Source of the DNA: CAZNEZ01 sp964572475
Lineage (GTDB): Bacteria > Bacillota > Clostridia > Lachnospirales > Lachnospiraceae
Reading direction: 5' to 3'
DNA length: 64,000 nucleotides
NCBI GenBank assembly: GCA_964572475.1
Contig: CAZNEZ010000001.1
Location: forward strand, 49,846-113,845
In this document: positions 35,220 to 45,400 of the stretch, in pieces
Layout of the letters: every line of letters begins with the position of its first letter
Position numbering within the stretch: the stretch's first letter is position 1
Made by a program: the position numbers and the translations under genes
The notes under the pieces: model-generated
What the model saw: the letters and a program-made list of their open reading frames with translations, nothing else
What the model was told of the DNA's origin: nothing
Databases searched by the model: none

Positions 35220-36275
35220 ATGGCAGAGCAAAACAAGAATAATAATTATATTCCAGCAGGAGAGATAGCGACTTTCTGCGGACAGATTTCATTAATACTT
35301 AAAGCAGGTATACCTTTATATGATGGTATGGATACATTATGTGAGAGCTGTGAAGATACTAATGCAAGAGGATTATTTGAAGTTATTAGCAAAGGTGTAA
35401 AAGATACAGGATCACTATACAAGGCAGTTAAAAAAGTAGGAGTATTTCCTGACTATATGGTTAATATGGTTCACATAGGAGAAGAATCTGGTAAGCTTGA
35501 TGATGTACTTAAATCATTGACAATATACTATGAGAGAGAAGCAAAGATTAAGAAATCTATTAAATCGGCAGTTACATATCCAATTTTACTTATCCTTATG
35601 ATGGCTGCAATTATTGCAGTATTAGTAACAAGAGTAATGCCAATATTTGAGAATGTTTTTGATAATCTTGGAACAGAGATGAGTTCATCAGGTAAAGCAA
35701 TAATGAATGCGGGACTTAATATTGGTATAGGAGCATTTATATTTGTTGGAATTATTATAGTTATTATGCTTGTATGCTATATTATATACAAATGCGGTGG
35801 ACAGAATTTCCTGTTTAAAGTAGCAACTAAATTACCACTTTTAAAAGGTCTTAATGATAAATTAGCATCAGGAAGGTTTGCATCTGTAATATCAATGATG
35901 TTATCAAGTGGTTATGATATTGAGAAAGCTTTAGAGATGGCACCTGGTATTGTTACAGATAAGCTTGCTAAAGAAAAAATTGAAAAATGTGGTGAATTAT
36001 TAAAAAGTGGTTCATCATTTCCAGAAGCTTTAATGCAGATTAATATGTTTACTGGCCTACAAAACAGAATGATTAATGTAGGATTTAAAGCAGGACAGTT
36101 AGATAGTGTAATGCAGCATATGAGCGATATATATGATGAAGAAGTAGATGATGCTATTGAAAAGTTACTAGCATATATTGAACCGGCTATAGTTGCAGTA
36201 TTATCACTAATTATTGGCGGTATATTATTGTCAGTAATGCTTCCACTTGCAAGTATTATGTCATCAATAGGATAG
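35220..36275 (+). CDS. Type II secretion / type IV pilus inner membrane protein F (PilC-like)
   Basis: Platform protein of pilus or secretion assembly. Two T2SSF-type repeats are visible, with the matching segments GIPLYDGMDTLCESCEDTNA and SGYDIEKALEMAPGIVT. Transmembrane segments lie near residues 119-140, 165-190 and 320-345. 351 aa, a little shorter than typical PilC (about 400). GGGAGG precedes the ATG. It heads a run of small pilin-like genes and pilT, a short version of a type IV pilus cluster. Confidence 0.88.
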   Translation: MAEQNKNNNYIPAGEIATFCGQISLILKAGIPLYDGMDTLCESCEDTNARGLFEVISKGVKDTGSLYKAVKKVGVFPDYMVNMVHIGEESGKLDDVLKSLTIYYEREAKIKKSIKSAVTYPILLILMMAAIIAVLVTRVMPIFENVFDNLGTEMSSSGKAIMNAGLNIGIGAFIFVGIIIVIMLVCYIIYKCGGQNFLFKVATKLPLLKGLNDKLASGRFASVISMMLSSGYDIEKALEMAPGIVTDKLAKEKIEKCGELLKSGSSFPEALMQINMFTGLQNRMINVGFKAGQLDSVMQHMSDIYDEEVDDAIEKLLAYIEPAIVAVLSLIIGGILLSVMLPLASIMSSIG

Positions 36276-36293
36276 AGGGGTGTGAGGATTAAT

Positions 36294-36626
36294 ATGCATT
36301 TATACAAACAAAAAAAGCACCTTTCAATGAAGGGTACAATTTTGATGGTAGTGTTGTTTGTTGCATTTCTTTTATACTTCAATTATGCATTTGGAAATGT
36401 TTCAAATGACGTTAGCAATCAACAGACTTCTGCGCTGGTTAAGTCGATTAATTCAGCTGTTATAGAATGTTATGCAATAGAGGGAAGTTATCCTCCGTCT
36501 ATACAGTATTTGGAAGAGCATTATGGAATAACTTATGACCATAACAAATACGAGATATTATATGAACCATCAGGCTCAAATATCAGACCTTCTGTAAGCA
36601 TATTTACAATAAAGGAGGAAAAATAA
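36294..36626 (+). CDS. Pilin-like small membrane protein
   Basis: 110 aa with a basic N-terminus, one hydrophobic segment (KGTILMVVLFVAFLLYFNY) near residues 13-31, and a small globular C-terminus. Position and layout resemble a type IV pilin, but the standard G-F-T-L-I-E cleavage site is not evident, so a class 3 prepilin or a non-cleaved form is likely. ATG 36294 is favoured by GAGG at 6 nt; the GTG at 36282 overlaps that site. Within the pilC-pilT operon. Confidence 0.7.
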   Translation: MHLYKQKKHLSMKGTILMVVLFVAFLLYFNYAFGNVSNDVSNQQTSALVKSINSAVIECYAIEGSYPPSIQYLEEHYGITYDHNKYEILYEPSGSNIRPSVSIFTIKEEK

Positions 36627-36627
36627 C

Positions 36628-37119
36628 ATGGGTAAATATAATTCAAAGAAACGTCATTCTATTGACATAATATTTGTTATGATTTTATTTGCGATATTCT
36701 CATTATTATCAGTATTACTTATTATGATAGGTTCAAATGTTTATAATGAGATAAGTAACAATGACAGCAATAATAGTGATGTAAGGACTTCTCTTTCATA
36801 TGTTGCGAATAAAGTTAGAAGCTATGACAATAAAAATGCAGTGTATGTAGATGAAATTAATGGAATTGAAGCATTAGTTATGGAACAGGATACAGAAGGA
36901 AAAACAATTCAAACTCTTCTTTTTTATAAAGATGGTTATTTAAAGGAGACCACAATTATAAAAGGAGATGAGTTTACTAATGACTTTGGTGATAAGATTA
37001 TGAAACTAAATAGCTTTGACATTGTAAAAGATGAGGCTAAAAAGCTTTTTACATTTACAATAACAGACTCTAACAATAGAGAACAATCAATAAGTGTTGC
37101 ACTTAGAAGCGATAATTAA
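36628..37119 (+). CDS. DUF4860-type pilin-like protein
   Basis: 163 aa. A basic start (MGKYNSKKRHSIDIIF) leads into one hydrophobic segment of about 22 residues and a periplasm-type domain containing YVANKVRSYDNKNAVYV. This matches the DUF4860 family of clostridial pilus clusters as I recall it. GGAGG lies in the end of the preceding gene, which stops only 1 nt before, so the pair is coupled. Its role is probably a minor pilin or assembly factor. Confidence 0.75.
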   Translation: MGKYNSKKRHSIDIIFVMILFAIFSLLSVLLIMIGSNVYNEISNNDSNNSDVRTSLSYVANKVRSYDNKNAVYVDEINGIEALVMEQDTEGKTIQTLLFYKDGYLKETTIIKGDEFTNDFGDKIMKLNSFDIVKDEAKKLFTFTITDSNNREQSISVALRSDN

Positions 37120-37143
37120 GCCTTTGGCAGAATTGGAGTTGGA

Positions 37144-37545
37144 ATGGACAGAACAGGTAAAACAAGAGCTTTTTTAACTGAATTCATAATCGTTATTTTA
37201 TTCTTTTCGGTGTCTGCCGTAATAACAATGGAATTATTTGTAACAGCGCATAATAAGAGTAATCTAAGTACAGAGAAGACGAATGCAGGAATTGAAGCAC
37301 AATTATTAATGGAAACAATTAAGTCAGAGGTAAGTTCGGATATTACAGGTGAAAAAAGCATATTTTATGATGAAAACTGGAATGTATCGGATTACAGTAA
37401 TTCTAAATATACCATGTATTATAAGGTTAATGAGCAGGAGTTAGCTTCAGGAGCATTATATTATATAAGCATTGATGTATACAAACAAGATGTATCAATC
37501 TATAGTCTTGATGGTTGCCAGTATGCTTCTAGAAAGGAGCAATAA
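37144..37545 (+). CDS. Minor pilin-like protein
   Basis: 133 aa with an N-terminal segment TRAFLTEFIIVILFFSVSAV carrying a TM helix preceded by R and E residues, like a prepilin with a Glu near the cleavage point. The rest is a small extracytoplasmic domain. No database family can be assigned from memory. It lies 24 nt after the DUF4860 gene and 1 nt before the next gene. Confidence 0.7.
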   Translation: MDRTGKTRAFLTEFIIVILFFSVSAVITMELFVTAHNKSNLSTEKTNAGIEAQLLMETIKSEVSSDITGEKSIFYDENWNVSDYSNSKYTMYYKVNEQELASGALYYISIDVYKQDVSIYSLDGCQYASRKEQ

Positions 37546-37546
37546 G

Positions 37547-38041
37547 ATGAAGAATAGTTCTCATTTTCAGGTTGGAACAGGGATGACATCAGTTTTGATG
37601 ATATTTGTAGTCTTATGTCTCACAACCTTTGGAGTACTTTCGTACTCAACAGCTAATGCAGATTTGAATATGACGAATAAAAATGCAGATTATGTAGCTC
37701 AATATTATCAGGCAGATTCAAAGGCACAGGAAATTATATCTGATATAGATATAAAGCTAAAAAGTCTTAAAGATGATGATGAGTCAGAGTATATGTCTAG
37801 TGTAAAACAGTATCTGGAGTCATCAACAGTAACCAAGTTTACGGTTAATGCTAGTGATGATGGTATGACAGCAGAATTTTCAGTAGAGTTAAATGATGAA
37901 CAATCAATAAATGTTAAAATTTTAATTCATGATAAAGATTTTTCCAAGAGATATGATATAACATCTTACTGTTTACAGCAGGGCGATTCATGGACTAATA
38001 TCGGTGAAGATATTCCAGACCTATGGGATGGAGAAGCATAA
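37547..38041 (+). CDS. Pilin-like protein with N-terminal TM segment
   Basis: 164 aa; the start at 37547 has AAAGGAG about 6 nt upstream and directly follows the previous stop (TAAG-ATG). A hydrophobic segment (GMTSVLMIFVVLCLTTFGVL) at about residues 12-31 precedes a soluble domain with an Asp/Glu-rich region. Its layout matches the other pilin-like products in this operon. No catalytic motif is seen. Confidence 0.7.
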   Translation: MKNSSHFQVGTGMTSVLMIFVVLCLTTFGVLSYSTANADLNMTNKNADYVAQYYQADSKAQEIISDIDIKLKSLKDDDESEYMSSVKQYLESSTVTKFTVNASDDGMTAEFSVELNDEQSINVKILIHDKDFSKRYDITSYCLQQGDSWTNIGEDIPDLWDGEA

Positions 38042-38087
38042 ATAAAGTAAATAATGTGCAGATGCAGCACAGGAATAGGATAGTGCG

Positions 38088-39170
38088 ATGGATTATAATA
38101 TTAAAAATGTTCTTCAATATGCAATGGATAAAGAGGCTTCGGATATTTTTATAGTCGCTGGATGTCCGCTGTCCATTAAGATTAAGGGCAAAATCAGTGA
38201 ATTTACAGAAACAAAATTAGATTTTCATGAGACAGAGAAACTAATAGATGAGATATATGATATATATTTTGAATCTAGATATGAGGAAAGAAAATCTCCA
38301 AGGGTAAAGGAAACAGGAGATGATGATTTCTCGTTTTCGGTAAGTGGATTAGGAAGATTTAGATGCAATGCTTATAAGCAGAGAGGTTCACTTGCAGCAG
38401 TTCTTAGAGTAGTTAACTTCGATTTACCTGAGCCTAGTGAATTAAGCATACCTAAAGCAGTTATGGAGATGACTAAGAAGAATAAGGGACTTTGTCTGGT
38501 TACAGGCCCTACAGGCAGTGGTAAATCTACTACGTTAGCCTGTGTTATTGATGAGATTAACAAAACACAGCACAAACATATTATTACCATTGAAGACCCT
38601 ATAGAGTACATTCACAGACATAAGCAAAGTATAGTAAGCCAGAGAGAAATTGAACAGGATACACAGGATTATGCAAAGGCATTAAGAGCAGCACTTAGAC
38701 AATCACCAGATGTAATTCTCTTAGGTGAGATGAGAGATTTTGAAACAATACAAACAGCACTTACAGCAGCAGAGACAGGACAACTAGTATTTTCTACGTT
38801 ACATACTGTTGGGGCGGCAAAGACAGTAGATAGAATTATTGATATATTTCCGGCTAATCAGCAACAACAGATTAGAGTTCAGCTTTCGATGATAATTCAA
38901 TGTGTTGTTTCCCAACAACTTATTCCTGCCGTAAATGGTGGACTGGTGCCTGCATTTGAGATAATGATAGCTAATAGTGCTATAAGGAATATGATTCGTG
39001 AATCTAAGGTATTTCAGATGGATAATGTTATATATTCTGGAGCAGCAGAAGGAATGCAGACAATGGATGGTGATATATTTAATCTATATAAAAAAGGCCT
39101 TATTTCTAAGGAGAATGCATTACTATATTCGACTAATAGAGATGCAATGAGTAAGAGATTGATATATTAG
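38088..39170 (+). CDS. pilT: Type IV pilus retraction-type ATPase (PilT family)
   Basis: Hexameric secretion ATPase. Walker A is GPTGSGKSTT, the Asp box region ITIEDPIEYIH, Walker B ILLGEMRDFETI, and the His box STLHTVGAAKTVDRIIDIFP. The C-terminal AIRNMIRE matches the AIRNLIRE signature specific to PilT rather than PilB. 360 aa is normal. It closes the operon begun at 34078. No PilB-type assembly ATPase, prepilin peptidase or PilM/N/O genes are in this window, so PilT may be the only motor here, or partners lie elsewhere. Confidence 0.93.
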   Translation: MDYNIKNVLQYAMDKEASDIFIVAGCPLSIKIKGKISEFTETKLDFHETEKLIDEIYDIYFESRYEERKSPRVKETGDDDFSFSVSGLGRFRCNAYKQRGSLAAVLRVVNFDLPEPSELSIPKAVMEMTKKNKGLCLVTGPTGSGKSTTLACVIDEINKTQHKHIITIEDPIEYIHRHKQSIVSQREIEQDTQDYAKALRAALRQSPDVILLGEMRDFETIQTALTAAETGQLVFSTLHTVGAAKTVDRIIDIFPANQQQQIRVQLSMIIQCVVSQQLIPAVNGGLVPAFEIMIANSAIRNMIRESKVFQMDNVIYSGAAEGMQTMDGDIFNLYKKGLISKENALLYSTNRDAMSKRLIY

Positions 39171-39200
39171 CAATTAAAAATTACTTACAATGTTTTACGA

Positions 39201-39228
39201 TTACAAAAATAATAATTCTGCATATAAT
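39201..39228 (+). promoter_or_regulatory. Putative promoter of the subtilisin-like gene
   Basis: TTACAA (39201-39206), 16 bp, TATAAT (39223-39228), about 24 bp before the gene start. The -10 box is consensus and the -35 is weak. Confidence 0.5.
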
Positions 39229-39251
39229 AATACAAAAAAGGCAGGATTCAT

Positions 39252-40076
39252 ATGCATAATAATAGAATAGGCGTGGCGCTTCTGGATACTGGTGTCGCGC
39301 CTCATCTTGATTTTGGAAGTAGAATAATAGGATTTAAAGATATACTTAGTTCACGCATTAATACTTATGATAATAATGGACATGGAACTCATGTGGCTGG
39401 AATTATCGGGGGCAGCGGTGTAGCATCTCAAGGAAGACACAGAGGCGTTAATCCTGAATGCAATATTATACCTATTAAGGTTTTGGACTATAAGGGAAAT
39501 GGTAAAATAGATAATGTTGTAAAGGGTATTGATTATATCATGAAAAATAGAGCATTATATAATATTAAAGTAGTTAATATTTCTATAGGAACAGTCAATC
39601 ATAAGGACGACAAGGAAAATAACATACTTCTGAGTGCAGTCGAAGATATGTGGGATTCAGGACTTGTGGTAGTTGTGGCGGCAGGGAACAATGGTCCTGG
39701 AAATGGAACTATATCAATCCCAGGAGTTAACAGAAAAGTAATAACTGTAGGTATGCTTCAAGATGGTGATGAGTATTATTCGGGAAGAGGACCAACGCAG
39801 TCATGCATTATAAAACCTGATGTTTTAGCAGAGGGAAGAGATATTATATCCTGTAGCAATTATAAGAATGGATATACAAAGAAAAGTGGAACATCAATGG
39901 CAACTCCACGTGTTACAGGTGCAATTTCATTATTGGTACAGAGGCATCCTGAAATTACTAATAAAGAAGTTAAAATACGTCTTAGAGATTCATGCGATGA
40001 TGTAGGACTCGATAAGAATAGACAGGGCTGGGGAAGACTAAATATTTCTAAACTATTAGCGGCAAAAATTTATTGA
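39252..40076 (+). CDS. Subtilisin-like serine peptidase (S8), no signal peptide
   Basis: 274 aa, essentially the catalytic domain only. The triad is visible: D12 in ALLDTGVAPH, H44 in NNGHGTHVAG, and S215 in SGTSMATP, with the oxyanion Asn in AAGNNGPG (N147). No signal peptide or propeptide is present, as in intracellular subtilisins. It lies just after the pilT operon but has its own promoter, so a link to the pilus is unproven. CAGGATT lies 5 nt before the ATG. Confidence 0.92.
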   Translation: MHNNRIGVALLDTGVAPHLDFGSRIIGFKDILSSRINTYDNNGHGTHVAGIIGGSGVASQGRHRGVNPECNIIPIKVLDYKGNGKIDNVVKGIDYIMKNRALYNIKVVNISIGTVNHKDDKENNILLSAVEDMWDSGLVVVVAAGNNGPGNGTISIPGVNRKVITVGMLQDGDEYYSGRGPTQSCIIKPDVLAEGRDIISCSNYKNGYTKKSGTSMATPRVTGAISLLVQRHPEITNKEVKIRLRDSCDDVGLDKNRQGWGRLNISKLLAAKIY

Positions 40077-40101
40077 TTATTTACATTTTATCGATTATAC
40101 T
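40073..40101 (+). promoter_or_regulatory. Promoter of the first amino acid ABC transporter operon
   Basis: TTGATT (40073-40078), 17 bp, TATACT (40096-40101). The -35 box overlaps the stop codon of the subtilisin gene. A leader of about 90 nt follows. Confidence 0.55.
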
Positions 40102-40196
40102 AATACCCATGCATATCCCATAAAAATGTGTGATATTGTAAATATATAATGATTAAAATTATAACTATTTTATACAAAGAAAGGCTTATATACTAT

Positions 40197-40949
40197 ATGA
40201 AAAAGAGAATAGCACTCATTATGAGCATAATATTAGTTATGATTTCAACCTCTTCATGCTCTGGCGTGTTTTTTGGTAATAAAGATAGCAATACGCTGAT
40301 ACTTGCTACTGAGGCTGGATTTGTTCCATATGAGTACACTGATGATGGTAGAACAGTAATAGGTGTTGATATAGATATCGCAAATGATATCGCAGATGCA
40401 CTTGGAAAAGACCTAAAGATAGTTAATATGACATTTGATGGAGCTTTATTATCAGTACAGAATGGGATTTCAGATTTTGCGGCAGCTGGAATTTCAGTAA
40501 CAGAAGAACGTAAAGAGATGATGGATTTCTCCATAGAATATGCTACTTCTAAACAGGTGGTTTTAGTAAAAAAAGGTTCTGATGTTATTGCAGATATAGA
40601 TTCACTAGAAGGTAAAAAACTTGGAGTTCAGGCTGGTACAGTTGGTGATTTTTACTGTTCAGATGATATTGAATGTGAAGTTAAACAATATTCAAAATAT
40701 CATGAGGCAGTCTTAGACTTAACACAAGGCAGGATAGACGGAATTGTTATTGATGATCTGGCAGCACAAGAGATGTGTAAAGAGAATGATAGAATAGCTA
40801 TTCTTGAAGGAGAAGTTTTTACTGATGTTTATGCAATTGCAGTAAAAAAAGGGAACACAGAGCTATTAGCTCAGATTAATGAAGTCTTACAAAAGCTTAT
40901 GGATGAAGGTAAGATAGCTGAATATACAATTAATCATACTACAGAATAG
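40197..40949 (+). CDS. Amino acid ABC transporter substrate-binding lipoprotein (set 1)
   Basis: Family 3 solute-binding protein for polar amino acids. From ATG 40197, with AAAGAAAGG about 12 nt upstream, the signal peptide ends at lipobox SSC (C21). The mature part has FVPYEYTDDGRTVIGVDIDI and VTEERKEMMDFS, typical of the His/Arg/Gln-binding family. 251 aa. First gene of an operon with permease, ATPase and the ATPase-racemase fusion. The exact ligand cannot be read from sequence. Confidence 0.92.
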   Translation: MKKRIALIMSIILVMISTSSCSGVFFGNKDSNTLILATEAGFVPYEYTDDGRTVIGVDIDIANDIADALGKDLKIVNMTFDGALLSVQNGISDFAAAGISVTEERKEMMDFSIEYATSKQVVLVKKGSDVIADIDSLEGKKLGVQAGTVGDFYCSDDIECEVKQYSKYHEAVLDLTQGRIDGIVIDDLAAQEMCKENDRIAILEGEVFTDVYAIAVKKGNTELLAQINEVLQKLMDEGKIAEYTINHTTE

Positions 40950-40964
40950 AACGGAGGTACATCT

Positions 40965-41678
40965 TTGGAGAATATACTAGAATGGTTTCAAAATATTGGA
41001 ACAAGATATTATAAAGCAGTATTTGAGAATGGAAGATATATAAGCTACATTGAAGGAATAAAGACAACATTACTTGTTTCATTGATTTCAGTAATCATAG
41101 GAATACTAATTGGTTTTATAGTTGCAATGATTAAGCAGGCGAATAAGCGTACTGGGAGATTTAAGATAATTAATGCAATATGCAGCTTGTATGTTACTGT
41201 AATTAGGGGTACACCTGTTTATGTACAATTATTGATTTTTTACTATGTAATATTTGCATCCAGAGGTGCAGATGCTATAATCATTGGAAGTCTATGTTTT
41301 GGAATTAATTCTGGAGCATATGTATCTGAAATTGTAAGAGCTGGAATAAATGCAGTAGATAATGGACAGATGGAGGCAGGCCGCAGCCTTGGACTTGGTT
41401 CTTTTCATACAATGGTAACAATTATAATGCCACAGGCAATTAAGAATATTTTACCAGCATTATGTAATGAATTTGTTGTACTCGTTAAGGAGACATCGAT
41501 AATAGGTACAATTGCAGTACTTGATGTAACAAAGGTTGCACAGAATATTGGAGCAAGGACATATGATTATATGCCGCCATTACTATTTATAGCAGCTATT
41601 TATTTAGTAATAGTAACGGTATTAACCAGACTTATTAAGATAATCGAAAGGAGGATGGCTAGAAGTGATAGACGTTAA
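40965..41678 (+). CDS. Polar amino acid ABC transporter permease (set 1)
   Basis: 237 aa, about five membrane helices, with the HisMQ-type signature RGTPVYVQLLIFYYV and the EAA loop EAGRSLGLGSFHTMVTII. A TTG start has GGAGG about 8 nt upstream. It overlaps the ATPase gene by 14 nt. With only one permease gene the transporter should be a homodimer in the membrane. Confidence 0.93.
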   Translation: MENILEWFQNIGTRYYKAVFENGRYISYIEGIKTTLLVSLISVIIGILIGFIVAMIKQANKRTGRFKIINAICSLYVTVIRGTPVYVQLLIFYYVIFASRGADAIIIGSLCFGINSGAYVSEIVRAGINAVDNGQMEAGRSLGLGSFHTMVTIIMPQAIKNILPALCNEFVVLVKETSIIGTIAVLDVTKVAQNIGARTYDYMPPLLFIAAIYLVIVTVLTRLIKIIERRMARSDRR

Positions 41679-42390
41679 GAATCTTACAAAAGCATATGGA
41701 GATAATTTAGTTTTGAATGACATTTCAGAACATATTGAAAAGGGAGAAAAGGTTGTTATAGTTGGTACTTCTGGCTCAGGAAAGAGTACATTTTTAAGAT
41801 GTATTAATCTCCTTGAAGTTCCTGATGGAGGCGATATTGTATTTGAGGGCGAGAATATTACTAACTATAACTCAAAACAAATGAATATAATTAGAAGAAG
41901 AATGGGTATGGTATTTCAGAATTTTAATCTTTTTCCGCACTATACTATTTTGAAGAATATTACTCATGCACCTGTTGCACTTAAGATGATGACTAAGAAT
42001 CAAGCTGAGTTAAAAGCAATGGAATTGCTAAAAAGAGTTGGACTTGAAGATAAAGCTAACGATTATCCTTCAAGCCTGTCAGGTGGACAGAAACAACGAA
42101 TAGCAATAGTAAGAGCGCTTGCAATGAATCCAGATGTTATGCTTTTTGATGAGCCTACTTCGGCACTAGACCCAGAGATGGTTGGTGAAGTACTTGGTCT
42201 TATGAAAGAATTAGCTGATGACGGAATGACAATGATAGTTGTTACCCATGAAATGGGATTTGCCAGAGAAGTTGCTTCAAGAGTTATGTTTATGGATGGC
42301 GGGAAGATAGTGGAACAAAATACACCAGAAGAGTTTTTTGGAAATCCACAGAATGATAGATTAAAAGAATTCTTATCTAAAGTTTTGTAA
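41665..42390 (+). CDS. Polar amino acid ABC transporter ATP-binding protein (set 1)
   Basis: GlnQ/HisP-type ATPase, 241 aa. Walker A GTSGSGKST, Q-loop region FQNFNLFPHYT, signature LSGGQKQR, Walker B VMLFDEPTSALDPE and switch His in VVTHEMGFA. The GTG start lies inside the permease gene. It is followed 27 nt later by the fusion gene, so the four genes probably form one transcript. Confidence 0.95.
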   Translation: MIDVKNLTKAYGDNLVLNDISEHIEKGEKVVIVGTSGSGKSTFLRCINLLEVPDGGDIVFEGENITNYNSKQMNIIRRRMGMVFQNFNLFPHYTILKNITHAPVALKMMTKNQAELKAMELLKRVGLEDKANDYPSSLSGGQKQRIAIVRALAMNPDVMLFDEPTSALDPEMVGEVLGLMKELADDGMTMIVVTHEMGFAREVASRVMFMDGGKIVEQNTPEEFFGNPQNDRLKEFLSKVL

Positions 42391-42417
42391 TATATTGTGT
42401 ATTGGGATGGAAGACAT

Positions 42418-45400
42418 ATGGAAGAAAAAGAAAATTATGGATTAACGGATGACGAAGTCCTTGACAGAGTAAAAAATGGACTTGTTAATGGTAACTTTTC
42501 AGTTAAGACAAAATCAATTAAACAGATAGTTCTTGAAAATGTAATTACATTATTTAATATAATTAATGCATTTTTGGCAGTGTGCGTTATTTTAGTGCAT
42601 TCCTATAAGAACTGTCTGTTTCTTGGCGTTGTTTTAGCGAATGTTATTATTGGAATTGTACAGGAAGTAAGAGCTAAAATAGTAATAGACAGACTGTCAC
42701 TTTTATCTTCTCCAAAGGCTACTCTTATTAGAGCTGGAAAAGAAGTTACTGTAGAAGCCGATGAAATTGTTTTAGATGATATTCAGGTAATTGGAAGTGG
42801 TAATCAGGTATGTGCGGATGCGATAATATTATCAGGTGAATGTCAGGTAAATGAAAGCGCCCTTACAGGTGAAAGCGTTCCGATTGACAAAAGGCCAGGT
42901 GATAGAATACTGTCTGGAAGCTTTATAGTTTCTGGACATATTACGGCAAAAACTGAACATGTTGGAATAGATAATTATGTAAATAAAATAGTTGGTGGAG
43001 CAAAATATATTAAAAAGCCAAATTCACAGATACTTAGGTCAATAAAAGCAATTGTTAAATTTATATCCATTGTGCTTATTCCGATTGGAGCAATGCTATT
43101 TGCAAAACATTTGATAATAATGGAATTACCGCTTGACAGAGCAGTAGTTAAGACAGTTGCAGCAATAATAGGGATGATTCCGTCAGGGCTTGTTCTCCTT
43201 ACAAGCGTAGTTTTAGCTGTAAGTGTTGTAAGACTTAGTAAACAAAAGACATTAGTTCAGGAATTATTTTGCATTGAGACACTTGCAAGAGTTGACGTTC
43301 TATGTTTAGATAAAACAGGTACTATTACGGAAGGTACAATGGAGTTTAAGGAATTTATTCCACTTAATCATGCAGGTGAATTAGAGATAGCTAATGCATT
43401 GAGTGAGTTTACAGCAGCTCAAGAGGATGTAAATGCGACATTGGCCGCAATCAAACAAAAATACAACAGAGAAAACGAGTGGAAGATTACTCAGGTACTT
43501 TCCTTTTCATCTGAGAAAAAATACAGTGCCGTATCATTTGAGAATAGAGGCACATACATACTTGGAGCAGCTAATTTTGTAATGAAAGAAGTGAGTGAAG
43601 AGACATTAAGAATAATCGATAAATTTACAGAAGATGGATTTAGAGTGCTACTGTTGGCTTCGTCTAAGGAACAGATAGAAAATTCGCAAATAAAGGGTGA
43701 AATTACAGAACTGGCACTTGTTATTGTTAGTGATAAAATCAGGGAAGAAGCTCCTGAAACACTTGAATATTTTAGAAGACAGGGTGTTAATCTTAAGATA
43801 ATATCTGGAGATAATCCAGTGGCAGTTTCTGATATAGCCAGAAGGGCTGGACTACTTGATTATAAGAAATATATTGATGCATCTACGCTTAAAACAGAAG
43901 AAGACATTAAAAAATCAGTTGAAAAATATTCCGTATTTGGCAGGGTTACACCAGAACAGAAACTTGCATTTGTTAAGTATCTAAAAGAGGCAGGACATAC
44001 GGTTGCAATGACAGGTGATGGCGTAAATGATGTATTAGCTCTTAAGGAGGCAGATTGTAGTATAGCTATGCAGTCTGGAAGTGATGCTGCTAGAAATGTA
44101 TCACAATTAGTATTACTTGACTCTAATTTTGCATCAATGCCAAAGATTGTAGCAGAGGGAAGAAGAGCTATTAATAATATTGAACGCTCTGCTACGTTAT
44201 ATTTGGTTAAGACGATATACGCAAGTGTATTAGCGGTAATATTTATGTTCCTCAACGCACAATATCCATTTTCGCCAATACAGCTTACGCTAATCAGCTC
44301 TCTTGGAATTGGAGTTCCATCATTTATTCTTGCACTTGAACCTAATCACAATAGAGTTAAAGGAAGCTTTTTGATTAATGTATTAAGAATGGCAATACCT
44401 GGAGGTATATTAATTATATTTAATATAATTATTGTAAATGTTATATCATCAATAACACAGGCATCGCCTGAGCAGTACGCAACTATGGCAACTTATGCAG
44501 CTGCATTTGCTTCACTTGTTGTACTTATTAAAGTAAGCAAACCTATGAACAGACTAAGATTTATTATGTGCCTTATCTTATCAGGCATATTTATTGCTCA
44601 GGTAAGCCTGTTCTCAGGACTTTTTAATATAGTGTCATTGTCAAAGAATATGGTCATAATGTTAGCTGTTTTGTTAGGCTGTAACTACTTGATAAGAAAA
44701 CTATTAAGTAATATAACTGATAAAATAATGGGTAATATGCCTAACTGTTATGATTTAGTTGTAGCTAATCCAGCTGGAAATAGAACTATTATAGTTAGTA
44801 ATGATGTTGATACTAAAGATTACTCTGACGTAGCAAAGCAGCTTCTTGATGTTAAAAGATTAAGGGGTGAGCAGGTAGGGTATATTAAAAAACCTATAAT
44901 GGGTGGAGATGGCAGGCTAGAAATGATGGGTGGAGAGTTTTGCGGAAATGCTGCCAGAAGTTTTGGAATGTATATTGCAAAACAAAAGAGGATAAGAAGT
45001 GGAATTGTAAATGTTGAGATTACAGGTTCTAAAGATGTACTTCAGGTCTTGGTGGACCAAAACCTAGGGACTGCATATATTGAGATGCCATTGCCAATTA
45101 GAATTGATACAATGAAATATGATGACAAAGAAATAACAATTGTTGTATTTGAAGGAATAATTCATGCAATTGTTAATGATAAATTACCAGTAAGACGGTA
45201 TGCAAAAGAAATTATAGAAGAAATAAATAGTAAATATGATACAGATGCAGTAGGTGTTATGTTCCTGAAGAGAAAAGCTCTTGAAATGGTGCCAGTTGTA
45301 TATGTTAATAGTACTAAGACTTTAGTATATGAGAATAGCTGCGGAAGTGGCACTACAGCAGTAATAGCATATTTTAGCGGTGAGATATCTAATGGGGAGC

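Noticed and set aside
37472..37546. Longer N-terminus for the fourth pilin-like gene
   Set aside because: It would overlap the previous gene by 74 nt and has no ribosome site; AAAGGAG before ATG 37547 gives the better start.
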